Positions 13,780-26,715 of a DNA stretch of 64,000 bases are shown here, piece after piece. A program made the position numbers and the translations under genes. Positions within the stretch are counted from its first letter, which is position 1, and every line of letters starts with the position of its first letter. The notes beneath the pieces are model-generated. The model did not search any database. It worked only from the letters and a program-made list of their open reading frames with translations, and had not been told where the DNA came from. Source of the stretch: Epiperipatus broadwayi (lineage: Eukaryota > Onychophora > Udeonychophora > Euonychophora > Peripatidae); the NCBI GenBank assembly GCA_028023455.1, contig JAQFVV010000320.1:1-64000 (forward strand), in the 5' to 3' direction.

Positions 13780-15808
13780 TGAACTGGATGCTTATCCACT
13801 TCAAAAGTTTTATTGCAAAATTAAAACTAATTTTTATTTTTATAAAGTTTTAAAAGAAAGTTATTTAAAAATTTTGTATATTATTTTTTTATGTATTAAG
13901 AGTATGTGCTATATCACATATACTCCTTTACATGTTAAAATTTTATGATTTTTATTTTCAAAAGATTTTTGTTTGAAATCTATTCTTTTTTAAATCTATT
14001 TGTAAAAACATTTTAATTTAAATGTTTCAATATTTTGGAAAAAACACTTTAATTTTGAAGATTTTGATTGCATTCCTGGTTATTTTATTTTTGATTGTAA
14101 TCTACTTTTAATTTATTTTAAAAACAACAAGCTGAGACTTAATTTTGCATTTGTTTTTTTTTTTAATTAATTTTGGATAACACGAGCCATGGTCAGATTT
14201 TTTTTAAATTAAGATTAAGTCTGAGATAGAGATTTTCCCTGGGCAAAAACTTATAATTAAAGATGAAGTGGGAGATAAGAATGCACATAAATAGCCCTGG
14301 GATTTCAGACTTATTATTATTTGGCTTAGAATTATTATTCTACTTATTATTTTTTTTGTTATTCAACTTTTTAGTATGCTGCTTGTAATACCTATTTGAA
14401 TTCCTTTGCTGTCTTATATTTTAAAGATTGCTCTCTGTGTCTTTATATCATCATTGCTAATATTATATTTTTGCTGTCCGTTAATAGGAATTCTGCTGAT
14501 ATCATATTACTGACTATTATTTGCTAAATAGTGATAGTCTCTGCAGAATGTCAAAACTACATGCCATGCAAAATCTTATCTACAACATGCAATGCTAAAT
14601 CAACCCAAAGATGAATCCCGGATTCCAAATTGTTCCTTCAAAATCATGTCTTAATAGCCTAACTGATTCCAAAGATTGCTTCCATATTTCCTACAAAAGA
14701 GATATAAATCAAAAGCCTTTATGATGGACTCAAGTTAACAAGAACTTTGCATACTTTGCTGGAATAACTCTATTGACAACTCAAAGCCTCAAGGTAAACC
14801 TATGTTTTCATATTATAACAAGGGATTAAATCTGTAGTTAAATCTCTTGTTAAGTCTCAACTTAATCTTAAAACAAGCCTGTCTTTATTATAAATTTTGA
14901 ATATTCCTTTAATATTTTTAATTATTTTATGTATTTTTCTTATTATAGTGTGTATTGGAATCTTAGTTTTAAGATTCCATATTTTTAAATTTATTTGTCT
15001 GAGAGTGTATTGCAAGTTTAGATTTTATAGTTATTGTCTCTCTTTTTATATTACTAATCCTTAATAAGTGCTTTGGCAAACAGTTGTAATTTCCTTTTAA
15101 TTCACATGTCCTGTATTTTTTCATTATAATTAGTTTTGTCAATCTTAGTTTGCATTTCTTGCAGACCATAAATCTTTTGGCTAATGGTTTATCAAGTATA
15201 TGGTTCTGTTTTTCCTAAATCGGAGGTTTTGTTTTCTTCTATTTAAGATTCCACAAAATCGTAATCTTTTCTTGTTCTATTTTTTTTCTTGTATTGGAAT
15301 CAACCCTTGATAATCTTGAACATGGTTATCATTCTTAGTCCTGTTGTTTTTTTCTGGGCTAAGGAAAGCTCACCCATGCTGCTTCATTGTATTCCCTACA
15401 AGATTGCTTTGTTTTGAAATTTCTAACTAGGGAAACTGGAATTATTTTATATAAATTGCTAGCAGGAAGAAATTGTAAATCTGTTTTTAAATTTTAGGAG
15501 AGAAAATGAACTTATCTGCCAGGGTGTTTAATGTTTCAATACTCACATACACTCTCTGATAAATAAGGTAGAGAAATCTAGGATTTATTATTGTAAAATT
15601 ATTTAAAATCATTTTGACTGCTGTTTGTATCTGTATTCTTTTCTCAATTGTCTGAACAAGATTAAAGAGCCCTTTCTCTCTCTGGGTCTAGCTGGTGGCA
15701 TTCATCACCATCATTAGCTTTTGAATCACTGTAAATTAAATTTTACAGGTAGTTAATGACCTAGTTGCAACCTTGGTGATCAAAAGAAGTGAAGAAGTGA
15801 CCAGTACA
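13780..15808 (+). mobile_element. Solo LTR of family A
   Basis: The segment starts TGAACTGG and ends CCAGTACA, a short inverted terminal match with the TG...CA ends typical of LTRs. It is flanked on both sides by an AT dinucleotide tract, so a 4-5 bp target duplication (ATAT) is plausible but not provable. It aligns in opposite orientation with 59538-62690. Shared landmarks are a TATA-like box (CATAAATAG at about 14285), the block ATTGGAATCTTAGTTTTAAG, the block TGAGAGTGTATTG, the block AAATCTTTTGGCTA and the block CATCACCATC near the end. No internal coding region is attached, hence solo LTR. At about 2 kb it is long for an LTR, so an alternative is a non-autonomous element with similar ends. 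Confidence 0.6.
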
Positions 15809-15822
15809 ATATATATATATAT

Positions 15823-17247
15823 TGTAACGTTTATTTATATACGTTACAAATATATTGGCATTTGGTAAAAGCTAAAAAAGTAAATTTAGATTTTTTTTGA
15901 TTAGTATAATTTTTGTTAAAATGTGCAATGAAGGTTAAAATTGTCATTCTTATTTTTTTTATCTAATTGGAAAGAATAAATGACATACAGATTACTAATC
16001 CAGATAAATTAAAAGAATTCCAAAAGTATAAGCTAAAAGAAAAATATTTTAGCTAATTAAAGATGGAAGAATAATGCTAAAAAAAAAGAGAACTTTGTAA
16101 CTTAAATTTAAGAGAGAGTGTATAAGATTATTATCTTATACGCTGATAAAAAAACAAAAGAGTGCGCAGAAGTTCCAAAAATGGAGCGCGATATAAAAAG
16201 GAGATGACAACTTCAATCTGGGTCTTCTCTTTAACTTCTAGTTACGTCTCCGAAAGTTGGAGGTTTCCACGAGCATAACCTGTGGCAAGAAATATACTTC
16301 TACACAGGTATGCCCCTTGCTGTACCAAGCTGTCACGCAAGCATGGAAACGGGACTTGTGAAGACCGCTTTTTGCAATAAAAGGGTCACTACAACCGTGC
16401 CTTTTCTCCAGCTATAGAACGGAACAATAATGGAAGATGCCGGCAGGAGAGACCAATGGAAATTCTCATGATCTGGGATCCCATAAACCTACATGAACTT
16501 ACCGGTAAGTTAAGAATAAATTTTCCTGATAGTGACTTAAAAGTTTGCAAACAATTATTTATCTAAGCTTAGACTACCATCCTGATATAGACTTTACTTT
16601 CACATTCAAGGGACTTTCTTATAAAGAATTTTATACAAGATCTTGGAACATTATTATTGCTTTAATTACTTAATCTAACTGTTTTTGTTAATCGATTCAT
16701 TATCTGGATTAGCGTGTGTGTACTTTCCAGTTTAGTTAATTCGTAATTTAACTTATAAATATTTTTAGTTTGTTAGAATAAAAGAGATTTTACTTTTATC
16801 AACCTTTTCATTGTGCGTTATTAATAGTAGTTATTATTTTTTATTATTAAATCTATTAGTAGTTTAATAAGATTTAAAAATGTAATTTACCTTTGCCAAT
16901 ATGTTTGAATAAGCCCAGGAATAATAATCTTAAAAAATTAGTTCTCGTTACGGTATGATGCAATACCGATTAGTTTAAAAGCACTTTTTTTTCTGTTTAG
17001 TTTACGAGTTACAATATGTTTGACGCCGACTCAGTGGGTCTAACGACTCTGGTGCCCTCATGTAGAAATTAAAAACTGAGTCAGCTCACGATTGTACTTA
17101 GCAATAATTCTAGGCCGAGTTGATCAGGAAATATAGCTATGTTTTTAGAATAGAAATATAACTTTCTTCTTTTTTGACATAGCTTGATCAACTCACGCGC
17201 AGTTTATATTAGCGTGTAAGAGGCCTAGCAAAACAAAAAACGTTACA
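15823..17247 (+). mobile_element. Solo LTR of family B
   Basis: The ends are TGTAACG and CGTTACA, a perfect 7-bp inverted terminal repeat with TG...CA. The flanks are AT dinucleotide repeat on both sides (ATAT before and after). Inside are a clear TATA element (ATATAAAAAG at 16191-16200) and a polyadenylation-type AATAAA at 16377. The block around it has higher GC than its surroundings, the usual U3-R-U5 layout of an LTR. No gag-pol or second copy is present in the window. It begins only 14 bp after solo LTR A. Confidence 0.6.
16191..16200 (+). promoter_or_regulatory. TATA box of solo LTR B
   Basis: ATATAAAAAG follows a GC-richer stretch (GCGCAGAAG...GAGCGCG) and lies about 370 bp from the LTR start. 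It precedes a GC-richer segment and the AATAAA at 16377. This is the expected U3/R arrangement, so transcription would start about 25-30 bp downstream. It is inferred from sequence only. Confidence 0.5.
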
Positions 17248-18373
17248 ATATATATAGTAACCTCTACAATCTTCACCTACATCACTTTGTGTACAAATAA
17301 ATGCCCAGCGCCAATTCTATATGAGATAGAATAAATTCATAATTTATCTCTACTTATGGATAAGACAATTATTATACTATTAATCTACAGTTTAGCTCAG
17401 TTGGGGGTTATAGGGTATCCTGGTCATCTAGAATGCAAATGGGGATGAGAGAAGCATTTGTAAACAATAACTATAATGTTTATTTAATTATATTATAAGC
17501 ATTTATTTAAGCTATCAAAAGAAAATAATTTGTGGATTAAATCAAGAATCATGATATGTTCCATTCTCTCACCATCCAAGTGCATGCTAGTCCAATTATG
17601 CCACTCATCTAATATATTTGGGAATCACTAACAACAATCAATCTACTGGCATTTAATTTAGATTGCATAGCTATATCAATGTTTATTTAAATGATGAAAT
17701 AATCTCAGGGCTCTGTTATATGAATAATAAGTCAATCCTAATATAATATGACTATTAAATAATGAGAACTATTGTGAAATTGACAATTATTACAATAAAA
17801 TAAAGGATAGACAATGATAAGGATTGGGTACATTTTTATCTCCCATTACTATCTATTTTAAACAAGGTAAAATCTATATCTTGGCATTATACAATGTTTG
17901 GATCAATTCAGTGTTATCGAGTTAGATTGCATATACTATTAAACTGATATATATTATAAATTATATTATGTTGAACATATGTATGTGTGAAAATGGGCAA
18001 TCGAACATATACGATAAAATAATTCAGAGGGAATCTTACTTCAACAAACATTTATTACAAGACACATTCTTTTACAAATACATCAATGATGATTTAACAG
18101 TAATTTACATTAATTACAAATTTGACTAAATAACATTTAAATAAAATAAAATAACACTTAATATTTGGAGTCTCTTCCTCTTGTCTGTTATTTCAATAAT
18201 ATTTATAACTTCATTTGTTAAATTATTATCAACGGAAAATAATTCTATATTCACATACCAATGTTTATACCATCTATTCCCATCCTGTGCTTTCAATGAA
18301 CTAAGAAATCGATATCAAATAATCAATTAATGTCATTTAAATTATTTTCGTATGCCTACAAATCTATATTTAC
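17248..18373. other. AT-rich DNA with an isolated A-box-like motif
   Basis: No gene recognised. TTAGCTCAGTTGG at about 17392 matches a tRNA D-arm/A-box, but no anticodon arm, T-arm or B-box at tRNA spacing follows. It is at best a relic of a tRNA-derived SINE. Confidence 0.4.
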
Positions 18374-18388
18374 TATATGAGATTAAGT

Positions 18389-18599
18389 CAATTATTTTAT
18401 ATAGCGCGATGTTTTTTATAAACAATAATATTTAAACAGCATTAAACTGTTGCACATGCGTTTTGGATATTAAATATAAAATGAATGAATACTAACACTT
18501 CAACCACATGACAAAGTCTTTGGTTGAAGTGTTAGTATTCATTCATTTTATATTTAAAATCCAAAGCGCATGCGCAACAGTTTAATGCTGTTTAAATAT
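18389..18599. mobile_element. Fold-back SINE with 15-bp target duplication
   Basis: The direct repeat TATATGAGATTAAGT occurs at 18374-18388 and 18600-18614 and brackets the segment exactly. Inside, two arms of about 80 bp are near-perfect reverse complements around a spacer of a dozen or so bases centred at about 18515. Outside the left arm lies a tail reading TTATTTTATATAGCGC, which is the reversed 3' tail (GCGCTATATAAAATAA) of the SINE family also found at 53341-53845. The long target duplication points to LINE-machinery retroposition. The palindrome suggests an inverted double copy, as in twin priming or template switching. Confidence 0.7.
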
Positions 18600-18614
18600 T
18601 ATATGAGATTAAGT

Positions 18615-19604
18615 AATAATTTTATTAAAACTAGCCTTAAATAAAGTAAAATTTTGTAATACAATATTACATCCATACCGGGAGGATGAATTGCCAGTAG
18701 TAATAATAAATGAAATAATGATAATGTGGGTGATATGATTTGACAAGCTACTCAGAACTTACAATTCCAGCAATGGTTTCCTTCTATATCTCTAGGTTTA
18801 TCATATCTTCGAATGTGTGCGCATTTATAAATTCACAGTCACAATGCATTTTATTCATTATATTTTCCATCTGTTGACTTGTGGAATGAATAAACTTCGC
18901 AATACTGATGGTACAATGAGCTAATCACCAAATTATAAATTCAATTTCAAGTATATTACAGAAATCACTAAAATATTCATCTGAAATAACTAACATATAC
19001 TACATAACAATAAATACGTGGAATAAAGAGGGAAAGCAAAATAATATCAAATAAATATTTATATACATGCACATGGGGGTTAACAACAACTCTAAACATC
19101 AACTTAATTCTTCAACATAGTAACTATACACTCTTCTAACACAAATGGTGTGGAACTCAGCCAATTTATCCTGAATAAATGGGGCATCTATCACTTCCCT
19201 TTAAGAAATATAATTATCGTACCACAGACTATCAAATAAGGAAATATACTACCACCCATGGCTCAATAGATAAATAAGTAACATGAGTATTAATCAATCT
19301 GAATAACATGATCATCCTCTCAATCACCTCTCCACTCATAAGACATCTAATGCACTTTATAAGACAAATCGATAACAGACAAACTCTTAAATTTTTACAA
19401 TCTTTAGCCATAGCACCAGCCACAACTGATAAGAAACAAATAAGCATAAATTTAACTCTTATATAATAGCTTCTGATAGTGAACACACACACAAATATAT
19501 GATCATGTATGAAATAATTTTGAAATCACATCAGACAATATTAGCATTAATTAAATTATAAATGAATCTAATATCTATGAAAAACTATGAACATTGAATT
19601 TCAA
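18615..19604. other. AT-rich DNA, nothing recognised
   Basis: No gene or transposon end recognised. Small open frames on the minus strand show no features. Confidence 0.5.
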
Positions 19605-21374
19605 ATTAGTATAAATACTACCCAATAAGAGCTGAAAATGATATAAGAAAGTATAACTGTGAAATAGCAAGGAAAGTTGTAGAAGAAAATAAAAGTCTCA
19701 AGAATGTTAAACAACATTTTGGTATTGGTAGGAAATTTATATCTGTAATAAGAAAAAAAAGATGGAATTATTACTAAAAAGAGAGATGACATCATGAAAT
19801 TGGTAGAAGATTTTTATCAAGAATTATATAGTAATAAAGAACAAGTACCTCCTATATCTATTACATCTTCTGAATTGCCCAGAATTTTAAATGAAGAAGT
19901 GAGACATGCAATTAAATGTATGAAGAAAGGAAAGGCTCCAGGAAATGATGGAATTATAATTGATATATTAAAAGAAGGAGGTGAAGAAATAGAAACAATT
20001 TTAGAAAAGTTATATACCAAATGTCTAAATAATAAAGATGTACCGGAAGATTGGAAGAATGTAGTAATAATATTAATATTTAAAAAAGGTGATAAAGAAG
20101 ATATTAGAAATTACAGACCTATCAGCCTTTTATCAGTTTTATATAAAATATTTACCAAGATAATTACAACTCGTCTACAGTGAACTTTGGATTTCCACCA
20201 ACCAAGAGAACAAGCTGGATTTAAAAGTGGTTTTAGTACAATAGATCATATCCAGGTATTGAGAGAAGTCATAGAAAGAACAAATGAATATGAGTTGTCA
20301 TTATGTTTTGGATTTGTAGATTATGAAAAGGCATTCGATTCTATACACATTTCTTCAGTGATTAAAGCATTGGATCATCAAGGTATAGATCCAGGATATT
20401 GTCATATTTTAAAGAATATTTATAAAAATGCAACAGCAACAATTAGATTACATAATGATACTGGAAAAATCAACATTGAGAAATGTGTAAGACAAGGTGA
20501 CTCCATATCTCCAAAACTTTTTACAACAGTGCTGCAAGAAGTATTTTGTGGATTAAAATGAAAAACTAAAGGAATGAAAGTAAATGGAGAGTATTTAAGT
20601 CATTTAGATTTTGCAGATGATGTAGTTGTTTTTGCAAATAATGCTTCAGAGCTGCAGGAAATGTTGCAGGAGTTAGCAGATGAAAGTAGAAAAGTAGGAC
20701 TAAAGATAAATGTTAAAAAGACTAAAGTAATGTTTAATCAATTTGCTCAAAATATGAAAATAAAGATTGATTATGAAGAATTAGAAGAAGTTAACAGTTA
20801 CAAATACCTAGGTCAGATTATTAATACAGATGGAAACATAATGGAGGAAATTAATCATAGAATTAAACTTGTTTGGAGTGCTTTTGGTAGAAATAACTTG
20901 ATACTAAAAGGAAATATGCCTATGTGTTTGAAAAGAATGGTTTTTAACAAATGTGTTTTACCAGTTCTTACTTATGGATCTGAGACTTGGACACTTAATA
21001 GAAGAGCAATACAGAGACTTCAGACCACTCAAAGGAGTATGGAGAGATGTATGTTGGGAGTAACAAGAAGAGATCGAAAATGCAATGTATGGGTAAGACA
21101 ACAAACAGGTGTTACTGACCTTATTGAAAAAATTAAAAGATTGAAATGGAGTTGGGCTGGACATATTGTTAGAAGAAATGATAATAGATGGACAATTGAA
21201 AGTTTAAACTGGATTCCAAGAGATTGTAAAAGACCCAGAAAGAGACCACATGTGAGATGGATGGATGAAATAAGAAAATGTGCAGGGGTGTTGTGGAAAA
21301 GAGAAGCTAAAGATCGGAGAAGATGGATTAAACTTGGAGAGACCTTCATTCTGCAGTGGATTGATAATGGTTGA
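19605..21374 (+). pseudogene. 5'-truncated RTE-clade LINE reverse transcriptase
   Basis: It encodes the reverse transcriptase of an RTE-type non-LTR retrotransposon. In order: the linker after the endonuclease (IRKYNCEIARKVVEENKSLK), GKAPGNDGI, NYRPISLL, EQAGF, then DYEKAFDS, a RQGDSISP box, the catalytic FADD (20610-20621), the GLKINVKKTKVM block and the C-terminal block LTYGSETWTL...AGHIVRR. The endonuclease half is missing, as expected for 5' truncation. Breaks: a one-base frameshift in an A8 run near 19755, and in-frame TGA codons at 20181-20183 and 20559-20561. The first fits decay of a CGA arginine codon and the second decay of a TGG tryptophan codon. The frame ends directly at a (TGA)n tail, typical for RTE 3' ends. 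It is by far the best preserved of the three LINE relics here. Confidence 0.92.
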
Positions 21375-21392
21375 TGATGATGATGATGATGA
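21372..21392 (+). repeat. (TGA)n 3' tail of the RTE LINE
   Basis: Seven TGA units begin with the stop codon of the reverse transcriptase. RTE-clade elements usually end in a short microsatellite instead of poly-A, so this marks the 3' end of the insertion. Confidence 0.8.
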
Positions 21393-23362
21393 AGTCTGAC
21401 CATTCAGCAATACTGGCATAAATGTTTTCATGTATCTGTTTACTATTACCAACTAATGAATGATGATAAAGCATGCAATTTGCACCAATAATATGAGCAC
21501 GGGAATATATAATATTTTACATAATACAACAAAAGAAAAATTACCCATTTGGCATAACTTATACCAAAATCTCTGAGACGTTCTAGAGGAGATAGGCATA
21601 TAAGTACATAATAATAATAAGCCAAATTAATATCAAATTAAACATAAAAGAAAATAAATAAATAAATACATCTATAGATCTATCATATATCAAACATTCT
21701 GTCATTAAAATAAAAGTTCTTCTATTTTATTTTTATTTTTTTTAGTTCATACTTGAAACTTTAAAGAAACAGAAATGCATGGGTTGCTCACGATGATAAG
21801 ATGAATAAAAAAACATTAAAACATACAAACATTATTCCTGCAGGTTAAACATGAATTTGGCAAAACAGCAATAACTCCAATGTTCTTAGGGCTTCCCTAA
21901 TAGACATTATAATATGCTTTTGCACATATTTGAATCAATTTATTTTTCATAAACTCTGTTTTGTCTAAATTTTCCAACATTAAATAAATTTTATAATAAT
22001 GAACAAGATCAGGGTTATTTGGACATCCATGCTTATGCATGTTTCCAATAAATAATTATCAAATATCATTGTCATGCATTCTATCACTCCTATATGGGTG
22101 TGAATGGTAAGGTCGTTCAGCACGCATAATTATTGCAATATTACAAAGTACTAGAATGAATAATTTTTATGTTTCAGCCTTATTTTACACAATAAAAATA
22201 GTAAATTTATTAACTAAGAGTCAATAAAATATTCCATTATACAGTTCAGCATATATTTTTTAATTAATATCATTATTATTACTTTATATAATTCCCGTGT
22301 CACACTATTTATTATAAATATGTTATAGTAAAATTGTATTAGCGATTTTTTCAAAATAATATCTAAGCATTATGAATAAAATAAGTTCAAATTGTTAGCT
22401 GATAAAAGTTAGAAACTGGTGTACCTCTAAAAGTTTATCCTTCCATATTGAATAATATTATTTTGTGTCCTTCACAATTGGCCTTTATGCTTGAGTAGTA
22501 TAAAAGAAGTTTCCTTATTAAAAAGACAGAGTAGGGAATCCAATGAAAATATTAAGTTCACTTGTTTTATTATATTTCTCTTTTTTAAAAAAATATTTCA
22601 CCTTCTCTAAACTTTTCTTTCTGAAGTCTTCTGTTTACTTAGCCACGTCTCTTTTTTTAGTTATAATGAGGCTAACAATATGCAAGAAGTTATTGCGTGT
22701 AAAAAAAAGAAGTTAGGAATAGAGTTTTGAAACAAAAAAAATATATTAAGTTACAAATATTAATTAATAATAAATAAAATAAATAACTTTTACATTTTTT
22801 TTAAATGCAAGATTTTATACAATAAATAATTAATAAAAAAATCATACTAACTAATGGTGTATGTGTGTGTTTGTCTTTCCTTTGATCCAGAGGTCTATTA
22901 ATGAGTGAGCTATTAGCAATTTCTATGGCAAATAAATAATGTTATTGCAAGATGGATATTCTGAGTGATAATTAAAAAATATGAATGAAATGTGAAGTGT
23001 GAGATGATGTGACTGGACACCCACATATACAAGTCAAATCTTAGAATGGCAATAACAATAGGTTAGAAAATTAATGAATAAGCACTCGTTATGGCCTTAC
23101 AGACAAACAATATTCATTTCCACTGGCTTGGCTCTCATACCAACAATTCCTGATATAACCCATTTTCCTCTTCCACTATTAGATATACATAAAATAAAAA
23201 AAATTTACTGATTGGTACACCATAACTAATATCCTGAGAACTTTTCAACCAAATTATATACTAAGTTATGTCACAATTCATTTTTTTATCTATTCGGTAC
23301 CCCTGATCACTATTGGTACAATGTGAACTTCCCACATTCCTTCATGGTACCAATATGGAAGG
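21393..23362. other. AT-rich DNA, nothing recognised
   Basis: About 2 kb without a recognisable gene, transposon end or RNA gene. Confidence 0.5.
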
Positions 23363-23697
23363 TCATAATATATATAAATATACACACACAATATACCTAG
23401 AGACAATTTATCCTGATCTTGAGTTCTCATGGTTAACAATTGAGCCACACATGTTAGAGACCAAAAATTGTAGTGGGATAGAGGGTGAGGCAATATTATA
23501 TGCTCAGATTAAAATATCTATTTAATATATAAGTAGAATTAAATAAACTGAGAAAAACTCTTATTACCATTCAACATGAATGTAATAGAATTGTTTATGC
23601 ATAGTATCCAGAGACAGAGATTCTATTACATCTAATCAATGATAAAATTCAGAAAATACAAATGTGGAATCAATTAAATGAAGAATCAACCATACTC
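23363..23697. repeat. Dispersed repeat R2, copy 2
   Basis: Second copy of the repeat at 1355-1694, same orientation, with small indels. The open frame over the first half ends at the equivalent stop (23523-23525). Homology fades just after AAGAATCAACCATAC. Confidence 0.7.
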
Positions 23698-25992
23698 TGA
23701 ATTTAAATCCCTTGTCTACACCTATACAATCTAGATTGAGAAAATAAAAAAGATACTAAATTCTTGTGGATATGCCTTGAATTATTGATTATGAATAAGA
23801 TGAACATGCATAATAATGCCTAGCTTGTTTGACTACAAAGATCACTTACCTATTCCCATAGAATGCAAACTATGATTATTACCCCTACAAGAATAATGTA
23901 AATGAAGCTTACAATGTCAAATTTAGTATGTAACAAAGGCAGTTTTATTCATGTTAAATAAACAAATAAATAGAATAAAGATATTTTATGAAAGAAGTTT
24001 AGTGTATAGTGATTGTGCATATTTTGTACCATTAGAGATGATGAACAATATACTCATTTCAAAATTAGAGGAAAATCTATGCTTAAACTTAGATTAATAA
24101 ATAAACTTTAACTTACCATGATCCATTACTAAAGTTATCAGATCTAAATAAACTATTCCAAGGAGGTTCACTCCACAATTTCAACTAGTTATTATGGTGT
24201 TCTCTAATTTTGTCTATATCTAATTGTTTATCTTATGCTAACATAGATACATGAAATCCACCCAAATACATAAAATAAGAAGGACTTCAAATAAAGTCAG
24301 ACATTCTCCTATGGCAATGAAATATGTAAAATCCAGAATATTGATCCTACTGGATTTGCAATAGAGTTCATATACACTTCCTTTGATGTCCAATAACTGT
24401 ATAGCAAAATCAATATTAAATGATATTTTGGAATTTTTTCTCCAAATTACTTGTTTTGATTTCATCAAAAGAACACTGGGTATTTTGAATAGTCATGCAC
24501 CATATACTATTCCACAAATTAAATACTATAAACATATATGGAGGTGAAAAACAGATACCACCTAGGTTAGCTTCTGCAGAGTTCTTTCAATATTATTATC
24601 ATATTCTTTTTTTAATATTAACCATCACTTTATTTTTTCATTTATAATGTAACTCATGAACTACATATATATATATTTTAAAATCAAGTTACAAGTGTAA
24701 TAAAAGTTTTTTTTTTTAACAGAGATCAAATATATTATTTCCGATAAGTAGATATGGTGACTATGACATAGAAATCAACATTTTAACGTTATAAATGAAT
24801 AATGAGTTATACTTTGATATCTTCAACAACAACATTATTTTTATTTATAAGTATTAATATTTTATTTCAAACATATATCCGTGTTTATTTGTTTTTAAAT
24901 CTTATTGGGCATTTAACGATCCTTAGTGAAATGAAAATAAACTTCTAGAACGCAGTTGGAATCATATTTCAGTTGTTATTTAAACCTCAATTAAAATTTC
25001 ATAGTTTCCAAAAGTAGATATCAAGTTTGTTTTTAGTAATAATCCATACTATATAGTTTTATATTAAACAATTTTATGAATTCCCATATTATATTGTTTG
25101 TCCTTTCATAATAAAACATAGGTTAAAAGTATGGCTATCCTTTTTAATGTAGGTAAAATATATACATATCAATACAATCCAAAAATAATAATAATAAGAG
25201 CTCTCCCTTGGCAACATGGATTCCTCTCAAGTTTGTTTATAAATTTTCTCTTTTAATATTTAAAGGGTTGTTAGTCATCATTTTCAATACATTCATTTTG
25301 TAGCTTATATTAAATGATTATTGTCAACAATGAATTTCTAAAGTTCCATACAAATACACATACATAAACTCATACAAGTGAAAATGTAATATATCAGTTA
25401 TACTGTTGGTGTACATAAATAAATAAAGTTATTTTGACAAAATGAAGTCTTTAAAATTAAGACATTGTAATTGCTTTCTGATCAACAATAAAAAAAATGT
25501 CAAATCTTGCTGCATAGTGTTATTGACTTATATAAAATAAAGTAAGTTGAGAATTTATTTTCCCCTTTTCTTTTTTCTGTTAAACATAATGAAATAAAAC
25601 AAGTCAAAATTGTTACTTTGATTTCAAAACGTTATTTGCTATTAATCTATGTCGTTATTTATATCAAAAACAAAATTAAAGCATTTTCTCCTCTCCAAGG
25701 TCATGAGTAATTTTCAAACTACCAAGGAAATTAATATCATTTTAATTCCCTAAAAATAAAAGGAAGTGTGAATTGTAGATTGCTTTATGTTTAGAACTTT
25801 TATAAAAATAGACAAAATCTCATTCTAAAGCTTATTAGAGATAATACGTCCCTGTACTAAAGTTAAAAAAGGTATTCATTAGCAATTCCAATCATCATCA
25901 ACTCCAAAGTAAAATCACAAACTAAAATTAATAAAAAATTATTAAATAGCACATATGTATGATAACATGTGATTGGGATATATGGTAATAAC
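23698..25992. other. AT-rich DNA, nothing recognised
   Basis: No gene or element end recognised. Short open frames have no visible domain. Confidence 0.5.
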
Positions 25993-26199
25993 ATATATAT
26001 ACATTTTCTTCTGAATTGAACATAAAATATAATCAATTTTATAGACAACTTTATGTTTACATAATAAATTTATTTTCATCAAATAGATTTTCGTTCAAAA
26101 TTGAACCTTGTCAAGATGTTATAATAATTCAAAATGTCACGTGATTAACATATTACAGTATCTTATAACACCATCTACTGGTCAATGTTAACTTTTTAA

Positions 26200-26660
26200 T
26201 ATATATCCATTGAAATCCATTATTAATCATACAAGCATATTTTCTTTGTGAATTTTTATATTTCCAAATACCATAGGATGTTTATATGTTGTTGGATATA
26301 ATAACTTATATTCATTATCATTAATCAATTTAGTTTTTTTTTTCATTCTTTGTAATATTTTTATACTTAATTAAATTACTCCGATTCTTTTCTATTTTCA
26401 CAAAATCTTGTTTTACCAAATCCTTTGTAATTCTATCTTCATAATTCTTCTTTATTTAAGATTACAAATCTAGATCTTTCATCTTCAACAGTAATAACTA
26501 AATTTTCCTTTTTAACTTTTTCTATAATTTCCTTTATTGTTTGTTTATTTTTCCACTTATTCTTAATTATGTGTCCTTTATTTTTATTAATTATATTATT
26601 AATTTTTAACTGCAAATTCATTTTTTCTTTTTCTTTAATATTTGCTGCTTCAATACTATA
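26200..26660 (-). pseudogene. PLE reverse transcriptase, N-terminal part
   Basis: Read on the minus strand, the frame begins SIEAANIKEKEKMNLQLK. It passes through ENLVITVEDERSRFVILNKEE, comparable to the (V)I(T)KADKG..VVVMNKE.Y box of PLE RTs, and after a frameshift near 26440 continues KDLVKQDFVKIEK. After a second frame change it ends with LYPTTYKHPMVFGNIKIHK, comparable to the (Y)P(T)...IP..YG.PKIHK box that opens the PLE RT core. The sequence then runs into unrelated DNA, so the RT fingers, palm and YVDD are absent. Confidence 0.65.
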
Positions 26661-26682
26661 ATTATTTTGAAATATTATAACA

Positions 26683-26715
26683 TCTTGACAAGGTTCAATT
26701 TTGAACGAAAATCGA
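26683..26715 (+). ncRNA. Hammerhead-like hairpin in PLE-a arm
   Basis: CTTGACA is followed by a hairpin with stem GTTCA/TGAAC and then GAAAATC. The left arm has the reverse complement at about 26085-26118. Spacing is that of a hammerhead ribozyme core (CUGAUGA, stem II, GAAA), but the first box has changes at key positions (TTGACA for TGATGA), so self-cleavage is doubtful. Hammerhead motifs are known in PLE terminal repeats of other animals. Confidence 0.35.

Noticed and set aside
17385-17460. Possible tRNA gene (TTAGCTCAGTTGG A-box)
   Set aside because: No anticodon stem, T-arm or acceptor pairing follows at tRNA spacing, so only an isolated A-box match.
21029-21403. 124-codon minus-strand frame with a histidine run
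   Set aside because: Antisense shadow of the RTE reverse transcriptase; the histidines are the complement of the (TGA)n tail.
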